From: Nocardioides nitrophenolicus
GTDB lineage: Bacteria; Actinomycetota; Actinomycetes; Propionibacteriales; Nocardioidaceae
Direction of reading: 5' to 3'
Assembly: GCF_016907515.1 (NCBI RefSeq)
Contig: NZ_JAFBBY010000001.1
Coordinates: 5,704,001 to 5,768,000, forward strand
DNA length: 64,000 nt
Below the pieces are notes generated by a model that worked only from the letters and a program-made list of their open reading frames with translations, had not been told where the DNA came from and made no database searches. A program made the position numbers and the translations under genes. This document shows, piece after piece, positions 1 to 8,067 of the stretch. Position 1 is the first letter of the stretch. Every line of letters starts with the position of its first letter.

Positions 1-1
1 C

Positions 2-511
2 GGGATCTCGAACTTCAACGGCTGGCAGACCGCACGGGCGGTGACCCTCCAGGAGGCCGCCGCCGGGCGGGCGCGGATCGCGTCCACCCAGATGGAGTAC
101 TCCCTGGTCAACCGCCGCATCGAGCGCGAGGTGCTGCCCGCGATCGAGGCGCTCGGCCTCGGCCTGTTCCCCTGGTCACCACTGGGGCGCGGCGTACTGA
201 CCGGCAAGTACCGCACCGGCACCCCGTCGGACTCCCGCGCCGCGTCGCCCGTCTTCGCCGGCTTCGTCGACGCCTACCTCGACGACCACAGCCGCGGCAT
301 CGTCGAAGCCGTCGCCCGCGCCGCCGACGGCCTCGGCTGGACCCCGCTCGAAGTCGCCCTGGTCTGGGTGCGCGACTCCCCCGGCGTCACCGCGCCGGTC
401 GTCGGCGCCCGGACCGCCGCCCAGCTCGCCGGGGCGCTCGGCTCGGAGGCGAAGACGTTGCCACCCGAGATCCGGGCCGCGCTCGACGACGTCTCCGGAG
501 GTGCCGCATGA
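2..511 (+). CDS. aldo/keto reductase, C-terminal part (cut by window edge)
   Basis: The frame is open from base 2 and its N-terminus lies outside the window. It starts with GISNFNGWQ, the GVSNF-type motif of aldo/keto reductases, followed by the PWSPLGRGVLTGKY segment and the family's C-terminal cofactor-binding stretch (PVVGARTAAQL). The protein should be a cytosolic TIM-barrel NAD(P)H-dependent oxidoreductase; the substrate cannot be told. Its TGA overlaps the ATG of the next gene (ATGA at 508-511), so the two are probably translated together. Confidence 0.9.
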   Translation, partial: GISNFNGWQTARAVTLQEAAAGRARIASTQMEYSLVNRRIEREVLPAIEALGLGLFPWSPLGRGVLTGKYRTGTPSDSRAASPVFAGFVDAYLDDHSRGIVEAVARAADGLGWTPLEVALVWVRDSPGVTAPVVGARTAAQLAGALGSEAKTLPPEIRAALDDVSGGAA

Positions 512-741
512 ACGTCTCCCTGCTCCGACCCGGCGTGATGCGCGGCCTGGGTCGCGGCGTCGAGTGGGAGTTCGAGCGAGTCACCTTCGACCGCGGGTTC
601 TCGCGGAACATGGTCGCCAAGCTGCTCGTCGAGCGGGCCGAGCATGGTGGGTGGGAGCTCGATCGGGTGCAGATCGGGCCGGATGGGCGGCGGCGGGTCG
701 TGCTGCGGCGGAAGATCATCCGGGCTGTGCGGACTGCGTGA
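508..741 (+). CDS. DUF5703 family protein
   Basis: This 77-residue protein carries the conserved basic pattern of the actinobacterial DUF5703 family: a central ERVTFDRG stretch, a GGWELDRVQIGPDGRRR core and the RRKIIRA tail. The family is known from actinobacteria and has no assigned function. It overlaps the preceding aldo/keto reductase by four bases. Its stop codon is followed after three bases by a family A palindrome (745-768), and the convergent M20 peptidase begins just beyond. No membrane segment or signal peptide is visible. Confidence 0.8.
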   Translation: MNVSLLRPGVMRGLGRGVEWEFERVTFDRGFSRNMVAKLLVERAEHGGWELDRVQIGPDGRRRVVLRRKIIRAVRTA

Positions 742-744
742 CTG

Positions 745-768
745 TTGCGGTTTGGTCCCAAACCGCAA
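745..768. repeat. palindromic repeat family A, copy 1
   Basis: Two perfect 11-base arms, TTGCGGTTTGG and CCAAACCGCAA, are separated by TC. The repeat lies three bases after the DUF5703 stop codon, in a convergent gap. The same unit recurs at 25672-25695 and 55679-55702. The RNA would form a strong hairpin, but no T-run follows. Confidence 0.9.
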
Positions 769-788
769 CAATTCGGGCCCTGAACACA

Positions 789-806
789 CGGTTTGGTCCC
801 AAACCG
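789..806. repeat. palindromic repeat family A, copy 2 (shortened)
   Basis: The inner arms CGGTTTGG and CCAAACCG with TC between them are intact; the outer left arm has decayed to ACA. It lies 44 bases after copy 1 and 32 bases from the M20 peptidase stop, so it could act on either convergent transcript. Confidence 0.75.
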
Positions 807-837
807 CAGCCGGTCAGGTGGTCAAGAGGCCAGGTGG

Positions 838-2175
838 TCAGACCAGTTCGACGAACCGATCCATCACCCTCGCCCCGAACTCCAATCCCTCCACCGGCAC
901 CCGCTCGTCCACCCCGTGGAAGAGAGCGGTGAAGTCCAGGTCCTCGGGCAGCCGGAGCGGCGCGAACCCGAAGGACCGCATCCCGAGCTTGGTGAAGTGC
1001 TTGGCGTCGGTCCCTCCGCTCATCAGGTACGGCGCGACCAGCGCCTCGGGGTCCTCGGCGAGCAGGCTGCGGGTCATCGCGTCGACCAACGCGCCGTCGT
1101 ACGGCGTCTCCCAGGGCGCCTGGCGCGAGACGAAGTCGATGTCGACGCCCTCACCGGTGAGCTCGGCGAGGGTGGCGAAGAACTCGTCCTCGTAGCCGGG
1201 CAGGAAGCGGCCGTCGACGTGGGCGGTGGCGTCGGTGGGGATGACGTTCACCTTGTAGCCCGCGGACAGCATCGTCGGGTTGGTCGAGTTGCGCAGTACC
1301 GCGCCGAGCATCCGGGCGGCACCGCCGAACTCCTCGACCAGCGTGGGCGCGTTCTCGGGGGTGGCCTCGACGCCGGCGAGCTCGCCGACGGTGGCGAGCA
1401 GGGTCCGCATGGTCGGGGTGAGCCGGACCGGCCAGTCGTAGGCGCCGATCCGCGCGACCGCGGAGGCGAGCCGGGTGACGGCGTTGTCGTCGTTGAGCAT
1501 GGAGCCGTGGCCGGCGCGGCCGCGGGCGTTGAGCCGCATCCAGGCCATGCCCTTCTCGGCGGCCTCGATCAGGTAGAGCCGGCGTCCGCGCACCGTCGTG
1601 CTGAAGCCGCCGACCTCGCCGACGGCCTCGGTGCAGCCTTCGAACCACTCGGCGTGGTTCTCGACGAGGAGCTGGGCTCCGTCGTGGCCGCCGGCCTCCT
1701 CGTCGGCGGTGAAGCAGAGCACCACCTCGCGCTCGGGCGCCCGGCCGGCGCGCTGGCGGGCCCGGACCACGGAGAGCAGCATCGCGTCGAAGTCCTTCAT
1801 GTCGACCGCGCCGCGGCCCCACACGTACCCGTCCTGCACCTCCCCCGCGAACGGGTCCACCTGCCAGTCCTCCGCCGCCGCTGGTACGACGTCGAGGTGG
1901 CCGTGCAGCAGCAGCGCACCCCGCCCCGACCCATCCCCGGAGCCGCCCCAGCGCGCCACCACGTTGGCCCGGCCGGGCTTGGTCTCGATCACCTCGGCGG
2001 CGATGCCGACCTCGTCGAGCAGCCCCGCGACGTACTCCGCCGCCTTCCGCTCGCCGGGCCCCTCGCCCCCGCCGTAGTTGGAGGTGTCGATCCGGATCAG
2101 CTCGCGACACAGCTCGACGACCTCGGCCGCGGGATCGTGCTCGGACGTCGGCGTGGGAGTCGTCGATTCGGCCAT
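838..2175 (-). CDS. M20 family metallopeptidase
   Basis: This 445-residue cytosolic enzyme has the di-zinc aminoacylase/carboxypeptidase architecture. HGHLDVVP (residues 91-98) gives the first metal-ligand His and Asp, RGAVDMK (121-127) the bridging Asp, and TADEEAGG (156-163) the catalytic Glu pair. Later come the dimerisation lid, the SGGTDAKHF segment and the C-terminal HGVDE ligand region. Members hydrolyse N-acyl amino acids or small peptides; the substrate is not deducible. It is convergent with DUF5703 and divergent from the membrane-protein gene at 2216, with a 40-bp gap. The ATG start has no clear ribosome site. Confidence 0.92.
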   Translation of the reverse strand: MAESTTPTPTSEHDPAAEVVELCRELIRIDTSNYGGGEGPGERKAAEYVAGLLDEVGIAAEVIETKPGRANVVARWGGSGDGSGRGALLLHGHLDVVPAAAEDWQVDPFAGEVQDGYVWGRGAVDMKDFDAMLLSVVRARQRAGRAPEREVVLCFTADEEAGGHDGAQLLVENHAEWFEGCTEAVGEVGGFSTTVRGRRLYLIEAAEKGMAWMRLNARGRAGHGSMLNDDNAVTRLASAVARIGAYDWPVRLTPTMRTLLATVGELAGVEATPENAPTLVEEFGGAARMLGAVLRNSTNPTMLSAGYKVNVIPTDATAHVDGRFLPGYEDEFFATLAELTGEGVDIDFVSRQAPWETPYDGALVDAMTRSLLAEDPEALVAPYLMSGGTDAKHFTKLGMRSFGFAPLRLPEDLDFTALFHGVDERVPVEGLEFGARVMDRFVELV

Positions 2176-2203
2176 GTCGTCATCGTTGCACGCCCCCCAC
2201 CAC

Positions 2204-2209
2204 TAGCGT
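2204..2209 (+). promoter_or_regulatory. -10 box (TAGCGT), leaderless type
   Basis: TAGCGT lies six bases before the GTG at 2216 and no Shine-Dalgarno is present, so transcription probably begins at or next to the start codon. Confidence 0.55.
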
Positions 2210-2215
2210 GCTCCA

Positions 2216-2908
2216 GTGGCCCCTCGCAGATGGAAGCAGTACCGTCCCGACGGCACCCCGGAGCCCGACGGTGCGCCGGCGCAGCCGCCCACGCACCGGC
2301 CGTACACGCCGCCGAAGCAGCCGAAGCCGGTCCGCAGCCTCGAGGAGCGGACCGTACGCCGGACGGGCGGCCCGTCGGCCAAGCTGATCGTGGGCGGACT
2401 GGTCGCCGTCGCCGCCGCCACGACCCTGATCGTCGCCCTCGGCGGGGGTGACGACGACGCCGCCGCGGGTCAGCCGCAGACCGACCAGGGCTTCGACGCC
2501 CTGGTGGCGGCGCTGCGGGAGGAGCGGGACTCCACGTTGGTGCGCCGAGCGGTCATCTATCCCGAGTACGCGAGCGTCTCGGTCCCCTACAAGCCGGACG
2601 ACCCGAGCGACGAGCGCCAGCTCGACTACTACTGGGACGGCGAGCTGAACGAGCCGTCCAAGACCACCGGCGACGAGGAGGCCTTCGACCTGACGAGCGT
2701 CGAGAGCAGCGTCCTCGACGCCCTGTGCCCGCAGGTAGAGAAGCTCGTCGAGGACCCGACCAACTGCTACCTGATCATCGAGAAGCCCGACGCCGACGAC
2801 GAGACTCCGGCCTGGATCTCGGCCTACGCCAGCAACGAGTTCAACCAGACCGCCTACATCGAGTACGACCTCAACGGGACCCAGGTGGAGGTCCACCCGG
2901 CGTCGTGA
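2216..2908 (+). CDS. single-pass membrane protein, function unknown
   Basis: The 230-residue protein has a basic, Pro-rich cytoplasmic head (residues 1-52), one membrane segment (about 55-76, LIVGGLVAVAAATTLIVAL) and an acidic extracytoplasmic domain of about 150 residues with two cysteines (in DALCPQ and TNCYLI) that could form a disulfide. I do not recognise the family. The GTG start is supported by the TAGCGT box six bases upstream. Its last 38 bases overlap the 3' end of the opposite-strand YbaK gene. Confidence 0.8.
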   Translation: MAPRRWKQYRPDGTPEPDGAPAQPPTHRPYTPPKQPKPVRSLEERTVRRTGGPSAKLIVGGLVAVAAATTLIVALGGGDDDAAAGQPQTDQGFDALVAALREERDSTLVRRAVIYPEYASVSVPYKPDDPSDERQLDYYWDGELNEPSKTTGDEEAFDLTSVESSVLDALCPQVEKLVEDPTNCYLIIEKPDADDETPAWISAYASNEFNQTAYIEYDLNGTQVEVHPAS

Positions 2909-3383
2909 CGTCCGCGACGGTGGCGGCCAGCGCATTGACGAGCGCGTCGCCGTCGACGGTCAGGGCGACGCCGTACGCACCGCCCCCGATCGACACTGTG
3001 CCGGTCACCCGGCTGTCCGCGATCACGGGCAGTGGGGTGAGCGAGCCGAGCGGCGTGATCGTGCCACGGACGTAGCCGGTCACCTCCCGCGCGGCGTCGG
3101 CCGACGGCATCGAGATCCGGTTGACGCCGAGCAGCGCGCGCAGCAGCGGCCAGGAGATCTCGCGGTCACCGGGCACCAGCACGAACCGGTGGTCGCCCTC
3201 GGCCACCCGCACCACCATGGTCTTCACGATCTGCCGCGGCTCGATCCCACGCGCCGCGGCGGCCTCCTCCAGCGAGCCGACCGGACCGTGCCGGGTCACC
3301 GCGAACTCCAGGCCGAGCGCCTCGGCTGCGGCGATCGCCCGCGCCGACTGGTCGGTCGGGGCGGTCGGGTCGGGCTCGCTCAT
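2871..3383 (-). CDS. YbaK/EbsC-type aminoacyl-tRNA editing domain protein
   Basis: This free-standing editing domain of 170 residues shows the YbaK fold pattern: the AAAARGIEPRQIVKTMVV segment containing the substrate-facing Lys, the LVPGDREISW core and GYVRGTITPLG near the C-terminus. Family members hydrolyse mischarged tRNAs such as Cys-tRNA(Pro) or Ala-tRNA(Pro); which one is not visible here. It follows the GMC oxidoreductase on the same strand, and its probable -10 box begins with that gene's TAG stop codon. It converges with the gene at 2216 with a 38-bp overlap. Confidence 0.9.
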   Translation of the reverse strand: MSEPDPTAPTDQSARAIAAAEALGLEFAVTRHGPVGSLEEAAAARGIEPRQIVKTMVVRVAEGDHRFVLVPGDREISWPLLRALLGVNRISMPSADAAREVTGYVRGTITPLGSLTPLPVIADSRVTGTVSIGGGAYGVALTVDGDALVNALAATVADVTTPGGPPPGSR

Positions 3384-3390
3384 GACGACG

Positions 3391-3396
3391 ATGCTA
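3391..3396 (-). promoter_or_regulatory. -10 box (TAGCAT) sharing the upstream stop codon
   Basis: TAGCAT on the minus strand ends seven bases before the ATG at 3383. Its first three bases are the TAG stop of the GMC oxidoreductase gene. Confidence 0.55.
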
Positions 3397-5073
3397 GGAC
3401 GTGACCCGATAGGCCGCCGGGGCGTCGTCCGGCACGGCGGGCCGCACGGGCGCCACCGGCGCCACCCGTCGGTACGCCGATCCCCGGGGCGGGCGCGGGT
3501 CGGGCTGACCCTGGTTGGGCCACAGCGCCACCGCCCGCTCGGCCATGGCGGTGATGGTCAGCGACGGGTTGACACCGAGGTTCGCGGCGACGGTGGAGCC
3601 GTCGATGACGTGCAGACCGTCGTACCCGTGGAGGCGGTGGTACGGGTCGACCACGCCGGTCGCCGCGGACTCCCCGATCGCGCAGCCGCCGATCAGGTGC
3701 CCGGTGGCGGGGACGTTCACCAGGTCGGCCCAGGTGCCGCCGGGGATGCCGTCGATCTCCTCGGCCACGCTCCTGGCGACCTCGTGGCCCTGCGGGATCC
3801 AGACCGGGTTCGCGGCGCCGGTCCCCTGCCGGGTGGTGAGGGTGCGGCCCCACGGCCGGCGGCGCAGGTAGGTGGTGAGCGAGTTGTCGAGGCTCTGCAT
3901 GACGAGCAGCACGATCGTCTGCTCCGACCAGCCTCGCGGGTCGTGCAACCGGGGCAGGTCGCGGCGCCGGCGCCACATCTCCCGCAGCCCGGCGACGGCC
4001 CGGCTGCGGCCGTCGGCGGGGGCGTCGGTGAGCGTCGCCATGAGCAGGCCGAGCAGGTTGCTGCCGCGCCCGTAGCGGACCGGCTCGACGTGGGTGTGGT
4101 CGTCGACGTGCAGCGAGGAGGTGATCGCCACGCCGCGGGAGTAGTCGACCTCGTCCCCACGGGCCCGGACGCCGAGGATCGCCTCGGAGTTGGTGCGGGT
4201 CAGCTCGCCGAGGCGCGGCGAGACGGCGGGCAGGCTGCCGCTCTCGCGCAGCCGGTGGAGCAGCCGCTGGGTGCCGAGCGAGGCGGCCGCGAAGACGACC
4301 TGGTCGGCCGTGAACGCCCTGCGCCCCCGGCGCACCTTGCCGTCGGTGCGGCGGGTCGCGACGTCGTACCCGCCGCCGGGACGGGGCCGCACGTCGGTCA
4401 CCGTCGTCATCGGGTGCACCACGGCACCGGCCGCCTCGGCCAGATGGAGGTAGTTCTTCACCGTCGTGTTCTTGGCGCCGACCCGGCAGCCGGTCATGCA
4501 CGCACCGCAGTCGGTGCAGGTGGTGCGCTCGGGCCCCGCGCCGCCGAAGAAGGGGTCGGCCACCCGCTCGCCCGGCCGCTCGCCGAAGAGCACCCCGACC
4601 GGCGTCGGGCCGAAGCTGTCGCCCACGCCGAGGTCGTCGGCCACCGCCCGCATCACCAGGTCGGACGGCGAGCGGCGCGGGTACGGCGTGACGCCGAGCA
4701 TCCGCCGCGCCTGGTCGTAGTACGGCGCCAGCTCGTCGGCCCAGTCGGTGATGCCGGACCAGTGCGGGTCGTCGAAGAACGCCCGCGGGGGCTCGTAGAG
4801 GGTGTTCGCGTAGACCAGCGAGCCACCCCCGACACCGGCGCCGGTGAGCACCAGCACGTCCTTGAGCAGCGTCATCCGGAGCAGGCCGTAGCAGCCGAGC
4901 GCCGGGTGGAACAGGTAGTCCCGCACCTTCCACGATGTCGTCGGCAGCTCGTCGTCGGCGAAGCGCCGGCCGGCCTCGAGCACGCCGACGCGATAGCCCT
5001 TCTCGGCCAGGCGCAGCGCGGTGACGCTGCCGCCGAAGCCGGAGCCGATCACCACGACGTCGTAGTGGGTCAT
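3394..5073 (-). CDS. GMC-type FAD-dependent oxidoreductase (cholesterol oxidase-like)
   Basis: The 559-residue flavoenzyme opens with an FAD-binding Rossmann motif (VVVIGSGFGGS, residues 7-16). It has the GAGVGGGSLVYANTL segment of cholesterol oxidase-like GMC enzymes, the clustered cysteines CTDCGACMTGC found in mycobacterial ChoD-type proteins, and the C-terminal HLIGGCAIG and VIDGS signatures with an NPSLTITAMAERA tail. It probably oxidises an alcohol of a sterol-like or other hydrophobic substrate. The ATG overlaps the stop of the upstream monooxygenase (ATGA, 5070-5073), so the two should act in one route. The Cys cluster could hold a metal, but that is not shown. Confidence 0.88.
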   Translation of the reverse strand: MTHYDVVVIGSGFGGSVTALRLAEKGYRVGVLEAGRRFADDELPTTSWKVRDYLFHPALGCYGLLRMTLLKDVLVLTGAGVGGGSLVYANTLYEPPRAFFDDPHWSGITDWADELAPYYDQARRMLGVTPYPRRSPSDLVMRAVADDLGVGDSFGPTPVGVLFGERPGERVADPFFGGAGPERTTCTDCGACMTGCRVGAKNTTVKNYLHLAEAAGAVVHPMTTVTDVRPRPGGGYDVATRRTDGKVRRGRRAFTADQVVFAAASLGTQRLLHRLRESGSLPAVSPRLGELTRTNSEAILGVRARGDEVDYSRGVAITSSLHVDDHTHVEPVRYGRGSNLLGLLMATLTDAPADGRSRAVAGLREMWRRRRDLPRLHDPRGWSEQTIVLLVMQSLDNSLTTYLRRRPWGRTLTTRQGTGAANPVWIPQGHEVARSVAEEIDGIPGGTWADLVNVPATGHLIGGCAIGESAATGVVDPYHRLHGYDGLHVIDGSTVAANLGVNPSLTITAMAERAVALWPNQGQPDPRPPRGSAYRRVAPVAPVRPAVPDDAPAAYRVTS

Positions 5074-6524
5074 CGGGAGGCTCCTTCGGTGACGCGGAAG
5101 TCGGCGGGGTCGACGTGCTCGGTACGGCGCTGGTACTCGCGCACCGTCCCCGGCCAGTTCGTCGTGATCCGGCCGCTGGGGTCGCGGTACCAGCTGGCGC
5201 ACCCGCTCCACACGCTCTCCCCCAGTCGGCGCTGCATCTCCTCGTCGTACGCCGCGGCCCGGTCCGCCCGCACCTCGATCGGCCCGGCCCCGCCGAGCGA
5301 GGTGACCGCCTCGGCGACATAGCGCGCCTGCGCCTCGAGCATCCCGATGATCGAGCTGCCGCCGAGGTTCGTGTTGGGGCCGTAGAGCACGAACAGGCCG
5401 GGGAACGCGGGGACGGTGATGCCGAGATGGGCCCGCGCGCCGCCCTGCCAGGCGTCGGCGAGCCGGCGGCCGGCGCGGCCGCGGATCTCCATCGGCGCCA
5501 GGAACTCGGTGGCCGCGAACCCGGTCCCGAAGACCAGGACGTCGGCCGGGTGCAGGACGCCGTCGGCGGTCCGGATCCCGCCGGCCTCGACCGCCTCGAT
5601 CCGCTCGTCGACCACGTCGACGTGGGGCCGGCTGAGCGCGGGATACCAGTCGTTGGAGAACAGCAGCCGCTTGCAGCCCAGGGGGTAGTCCGGCACCAGC
5701 CGGGCCCGGAGCTCGGGATCGCGGACCTGCCGGCGCAGGTGCAGCCGCCAGGCCTGGTGCAGGACGCCGGCCAGCCGGCCGTCGGAGTCGAGGGTCCGGT
5801 TCAGCTGCTCGGTCAGGTGGAAGACGCCCTCCCGGGTGAGCCGGTGCAGGCGCGGACGCCGGCCGAAGCGGCGCTGCTGGCGCGGGGAGTAGGCGCCGTC
5901 GGGCTTCGGCACGACGTACGGCGCCGAGCGCTGGAACACGGTGAGCCCGGCGACCCGGTCCACGATCGCCGGCACCACCTGGATCGCGCTCGCGCCGGTC
6001 CCGACGACCGCGACCCGCCGGCCGGTCAGGTCGACGTCGTGGTCCCAGGTGGCGGTGTGGAAGGCGGATCCGGCGAAGGACTCCAGGCCGGGCAGGGCAG
6101 GGACGGAGGGACGGGAGAGCTGGCCGACCGCCGAGACGAGCACGTCGGCGTGCAGCTCCTCCCCGCCGGCGAGCCGCACCGTCCACCGCCGGTCCGCGTC
6201 GGACCAGGTCGCGCCGGTGACCTCGGCGCCGGTGCGCACCAGGTCGGCCAGCCCGCTGCGCCGGGCGTGCTGCCGGATGTAGTCGAGGATCTCGGGCTGG
6301 CGGGCGTAGCGGTGGGACCAGTCGTGCTTGGGCGCGAAGGACCACGAGTACAGCACCGACGGCACGTCGCACGCCGCGCCCGGATAGGTGTTCTCGCGCC
6401 ACACCCCGCCGACGTCGGCGGCCCGCTCCAGCACGGTGACGTCGGCGACGCCGGCCGCCCGGAGGTGGTGGGCGGCGGCCAGGCCGCCGAAGCCGGCGCC
6501 GATGACGATCACGGAAGGAGGCAC
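5070..6524 (-). CDS. flavin monooxygenase, Baeyer-Villiger type
   Basis: This 484-residue two-dinucleotide-binding flavoprotein has an FAD motif (VIGAGFGG, 7-14), the type I BVMO-like fingerprint FAGSAFHTATWDHD (150-163, matching FxGxxxHxxxW) and an NADPH motif (VVGTGASA, 173-180). The YPGAACDVPS stretch is also typical of the class. Such enzymes convert ketones to esters or lactones with O2 and NADPH. It is first in a two-gene operon with the GMC oxidoreductase and faces a divergent AraC regulator, a common set-up for alkanone, terpenoid or steroid catabolism. The substrate is unknown. Confidence 0.9.
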   Translation of the reverse strand: MPPSVIVIGAGFGGLAAAHHLRAAGVADVTVLERAADVGGVWRENTYPGAACDVPSVLYSWSFAPKHDWSHRYARQPEILDYIRQHARRSGLADLVRTGAEVTGATWSDADRRWTVRLAGGEELHADVLVSAVGQLSRPSVPALPGLESFAGSAFHTATWDHDVDLTGRRVAVVGTGASAIQVVPAIVDRVAGLTVFQRSAPYVVPKPDGAYSPRQQRRFGRRPRLHRLTREGVFHLTEQLNRTLDSDGRLAGVLHQAWRLHLRRQVRDPELRARLVPDYPLGCKRLLFSNDWYPALSRPHVDVVDERIEAVEAGGIRTADGVLHPADVLVFGTGFAATEFLAPMEIRGRAGRRLADAWQGGARAHLGITVPAFPGLFVLYGPNTNLGGSSIIGMLEAQARYVAEAVTSLGGAGPIEVRADRAAAYDEEMQRRLGESVWSGCASWYRDPSGRITTNWPGTVREYQRRTEHVDPADFRVTEGASR

Positions 6525-6530
6525 GCCTGC

Positions 6531-6536
6531 ACGCTA
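6531..6536 (-). promoter_or_regulatory. -10 box (TAGCGT) of the monooxygenase operon
   Basis: TAGCGT lies six bases before the GTG at 6524 on the minus strand, within the 70-bp divergent gap shared with the AraC gene. Confidence 0.55.
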
Positions 6537-6594
6537 GGAACGATCAGGGGGCCGGTGCCAGCGAGCTCCGGCCAGGCGATCCATAATTCCGGCC

Positions 6595-7566
6595 ATGATG
6601 TCCGTGCCCTTCGAGCCCGCCGCCGCCCGCGACTGGCGCTTCCCCCGCCATGTGGCCGGGACGGCGCTGCTCGTCACAGTCGGGGCCGAGGCCGGCGTAC
6701 CGGTGGCGACGCTGCTGCGGGGCAGCGGCCTGGGCGCGCGCGACGTCGCCGACCCCCGGCGCGAGGTGACCGCCGAGCAGGAGCTGCGGGTGGTGCGCAA
6801 CCTGCTCGCCGCCGCGCCCGATGTCACCGGCACCCGGGTCGGGTCGGCCTACCACGCCTCGACCTTCGGGCCCCTGGGCTTCGCCCTGCTCAGCAGCCCC
6901 ACGCTCGGCGCGGCCGCGAACCTGGCGCTGCGGTTCATCGACCTCAGCTTCACCTTCACCATCCCCACGGCCACCGTCGCGGACGACCAGGTCGTCGTCC
7001 GGGCCGACGACCGCGGCGTCCCCGACGACGTACGGCACTTCCTGGTCGAGCGCGACCTCACCGCGATCTGGACCGTGCTGCACGAGATCTGCGGCAGCCT
7101 CGCCGGGCTGCGCGCCACCTGGGACCCGTCCGGCCGCGCCTTCCGGTTCCCCACCCACTGGCTCGACCAGCCGCTCCCCCAGGCCAACACCCACGCCTGC
7201 GCCCTCGCCGAGGCCCTGTGTCGCGACCTGGTCTCGCCCCGCCGGGGACGCGACACCTTCACCGGCCAGGTCCGCATCCTCGTCGCCCAGCACCTCGAGT
7301 CCGGCGCCCCCATGGCCGACGTCGCCGCCGCGCTCGGCCTCAGCGAGCGCTCGCTGCGCCGCCGCCTCGCCGACGCCGGCGCCACCTACCGCGGCGTACT
7401 CGACGAGGTCCGCTCCGCCGCCGCCGAGGACCTGCTCGCCGAGGGACTCCTGCTCGACGAGGTCGCCCTGCGCCTCGGGTACGCCGAGGCGTCCAGCCTG
7501 GTGGTGGCCTACCGCCGCTGGACCGGCCGCACCCCCCGCGCTCAGTCGGCGAGCGCGCGCAGGTAG
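6595..7566 (+). CDS. AraC family regulator with arabinose-binding-like N-terminal domain
   Basis: The protein has 323 residues. The N-terminal two-thirds resemble the OruR-type ligand domain (GTALLVTVGAEAGVP, then GPLGFALLSSPTLGAAANLALRF). The C-terminal 100 residues carry two HTH motifs (MADVAAALGLSERSLRRRL and LDEVALRLGYAEASSLVVAYRRWTGRTP). It probably activates the divergent monooxygenase/GMC operon in response to its substrate. The start may be the first or second ATG at 6595/6598. CATAAT, seven bases upstream of 6595, could be its -10 box. The TAG stop marks the start of a 187-bp tandem duplication. Confidence 0.9.
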   Translation: MMSVPFEPAAARDWRFPRHVAGTALLVTVGAEAGVPVATLLRGSGLGARDVADPRREVTAEQELRVVRNLLAAAPDVTGTRVGSAYHASTFGPLGFALLSSPTLGAAANLALRFIDLSFTFTIPTATVADDQVVVRADDRGVPDDVRHFLVERDLTAIWTVLHEICGSLAGLRATWDPSGRAFRFPTHWLDQPLPQANTHACALAEALCRDLVSPRRGRDTFTGQVRILVAQHLESGAPMADVAAALGLSERSLRRRLADAGATYRGVLDEVRSAAAEDLLAEGLLLDEVALRLGYAEASSLVVAYRRWTGRTPRAQSASARR

Positions 7567-7597
7567 CGCCCGGTCGTCCGGTCGTGCACCCCGGGCG

Positions 7598-7713
7598 CGC
7601 TGTAACACGCAGTTCGCCGGCCTATCCGACCCGGGACGTCGCCTGGAGCGGGTCGTACGGGTCCGCTACATCGGGTCGGGGTCCGGGAGAGCAGCGAACT
7701 GCGTGTTACAGCG
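7598..7713. repeat. family C inverted-repeat element, copy 1
   Basis: A 116-bp element is bounded by perfect 20-base terminal inverted repeats: CGCTGTAACACGCAGTTCGC at 7598-7617 and its exact complement at 7694-7713. The interior pairs further (CGACCC against GGGTCG). There is no coding capacity. It resembles a miniature inverted-repeat element, but no target duplication is evident. Confidence 0.88.
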
Positions 7714-7784
7714 GGACACGCCCTGGACGCGGACTGCTCGACACCGCACGTAGCGCCCGGCCATCCCGTGCTGCACCACCGGCG

Positions 7785-7900
7785 CGCTGTAACACGCAGT
7801 TCGCCGGCCTATCCGACCCGAGACGTCGCCTGGAGCGGGTCGTACGGGTCCGCTACAGCAGGTCAGGGTCCGGGAGAGCAGCGAACTCCGTGTTACAGCG
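7785..7900. repeat. family C inverted-repeat element, copy 2
   Basis: It has the same 116-bp length as copy 1, with terminal arms at 7785-7804 and 7881-7900. The right arm has one mismatch (CTCCG for CTGCG), and the interior differs from copy 1 at only a handful of positions. Confidence 0.88.
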
Positions 7901-8024
7901 CGACAGCCCCCTCAGCCCCTCGGCAGGCAGGCAGGCCAGCTCGGCGGCCCGCAGCGGCGCTGCCGGATCGGGGCCGAGCCTGGCGGTCCGCACGAGCCCG
8001 GCACTCGTCGCCCAGGACGCCCGA

Positions 8025-8030
8025 TAGCAT
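8025..8030 (+). promoter_or_regulatory. possible -10 box (TAGCAT) of the LysR gene
   Basis: TAGCAT lies 63 bases before the GTG at 8094. The transcript would carry a leader containing the 8051-8067 hairpin and a GGAG ribosome site. Confidence 0.35.
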
Positions 8031-8050
8031 CGGAACTCCCGGCCCCGTCC

Positions 8051-8067
8051 GACGGTCCCCGACCGTC
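8051..8067. promoter_or_regulatory. inverted repeat GACGGTC-CCC-GACCGTC
   Basis: Perfect 7-base arms lie 26 bases upstream of the LysR start. The same arms with a two-base spacer occur upstream of the AraC gene at 20435-20450. It could be an operator or a leader hairpin. Confidence 0.4.

Larger units (their letters stand above)
7564..7910. repeat. 187-bp tandem duplication carrying two family C elements
   Basis: TAGCGCCCGG at 7564-7573 recurs at 7751-7760, and the element starting at 7598 recurs at 7785; both offsets are exactly 187. The 34-base lead-in (7564-7597 against 7751-7784) has diverged clearly more than the hairpin-bearing element that follows, so the element may be under constraint. 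The unit begins at the AraC stop codon. Confidence 0.85.

Noticed and set aside
793..2451. A 552-codon plus-strand frame across the peptidase
   Set aside because: It is antisense to the M20 gene, whose catalytic motifs are intact on the minus strand.
3394..6402. A fused BVMO-GMC protein of about 1000 residues
   Set aside because: The upstream part is an Arg/Pro-rich shadow in the wrong frame; the two real genes overlap by ATGA at 5070-5073.
7564..7910. The family C tandem repeat as a CRISPR array
   Set aside because: There are only two units of 187 bp with similar, not unique, intervening sequence, and no cas gene is present.
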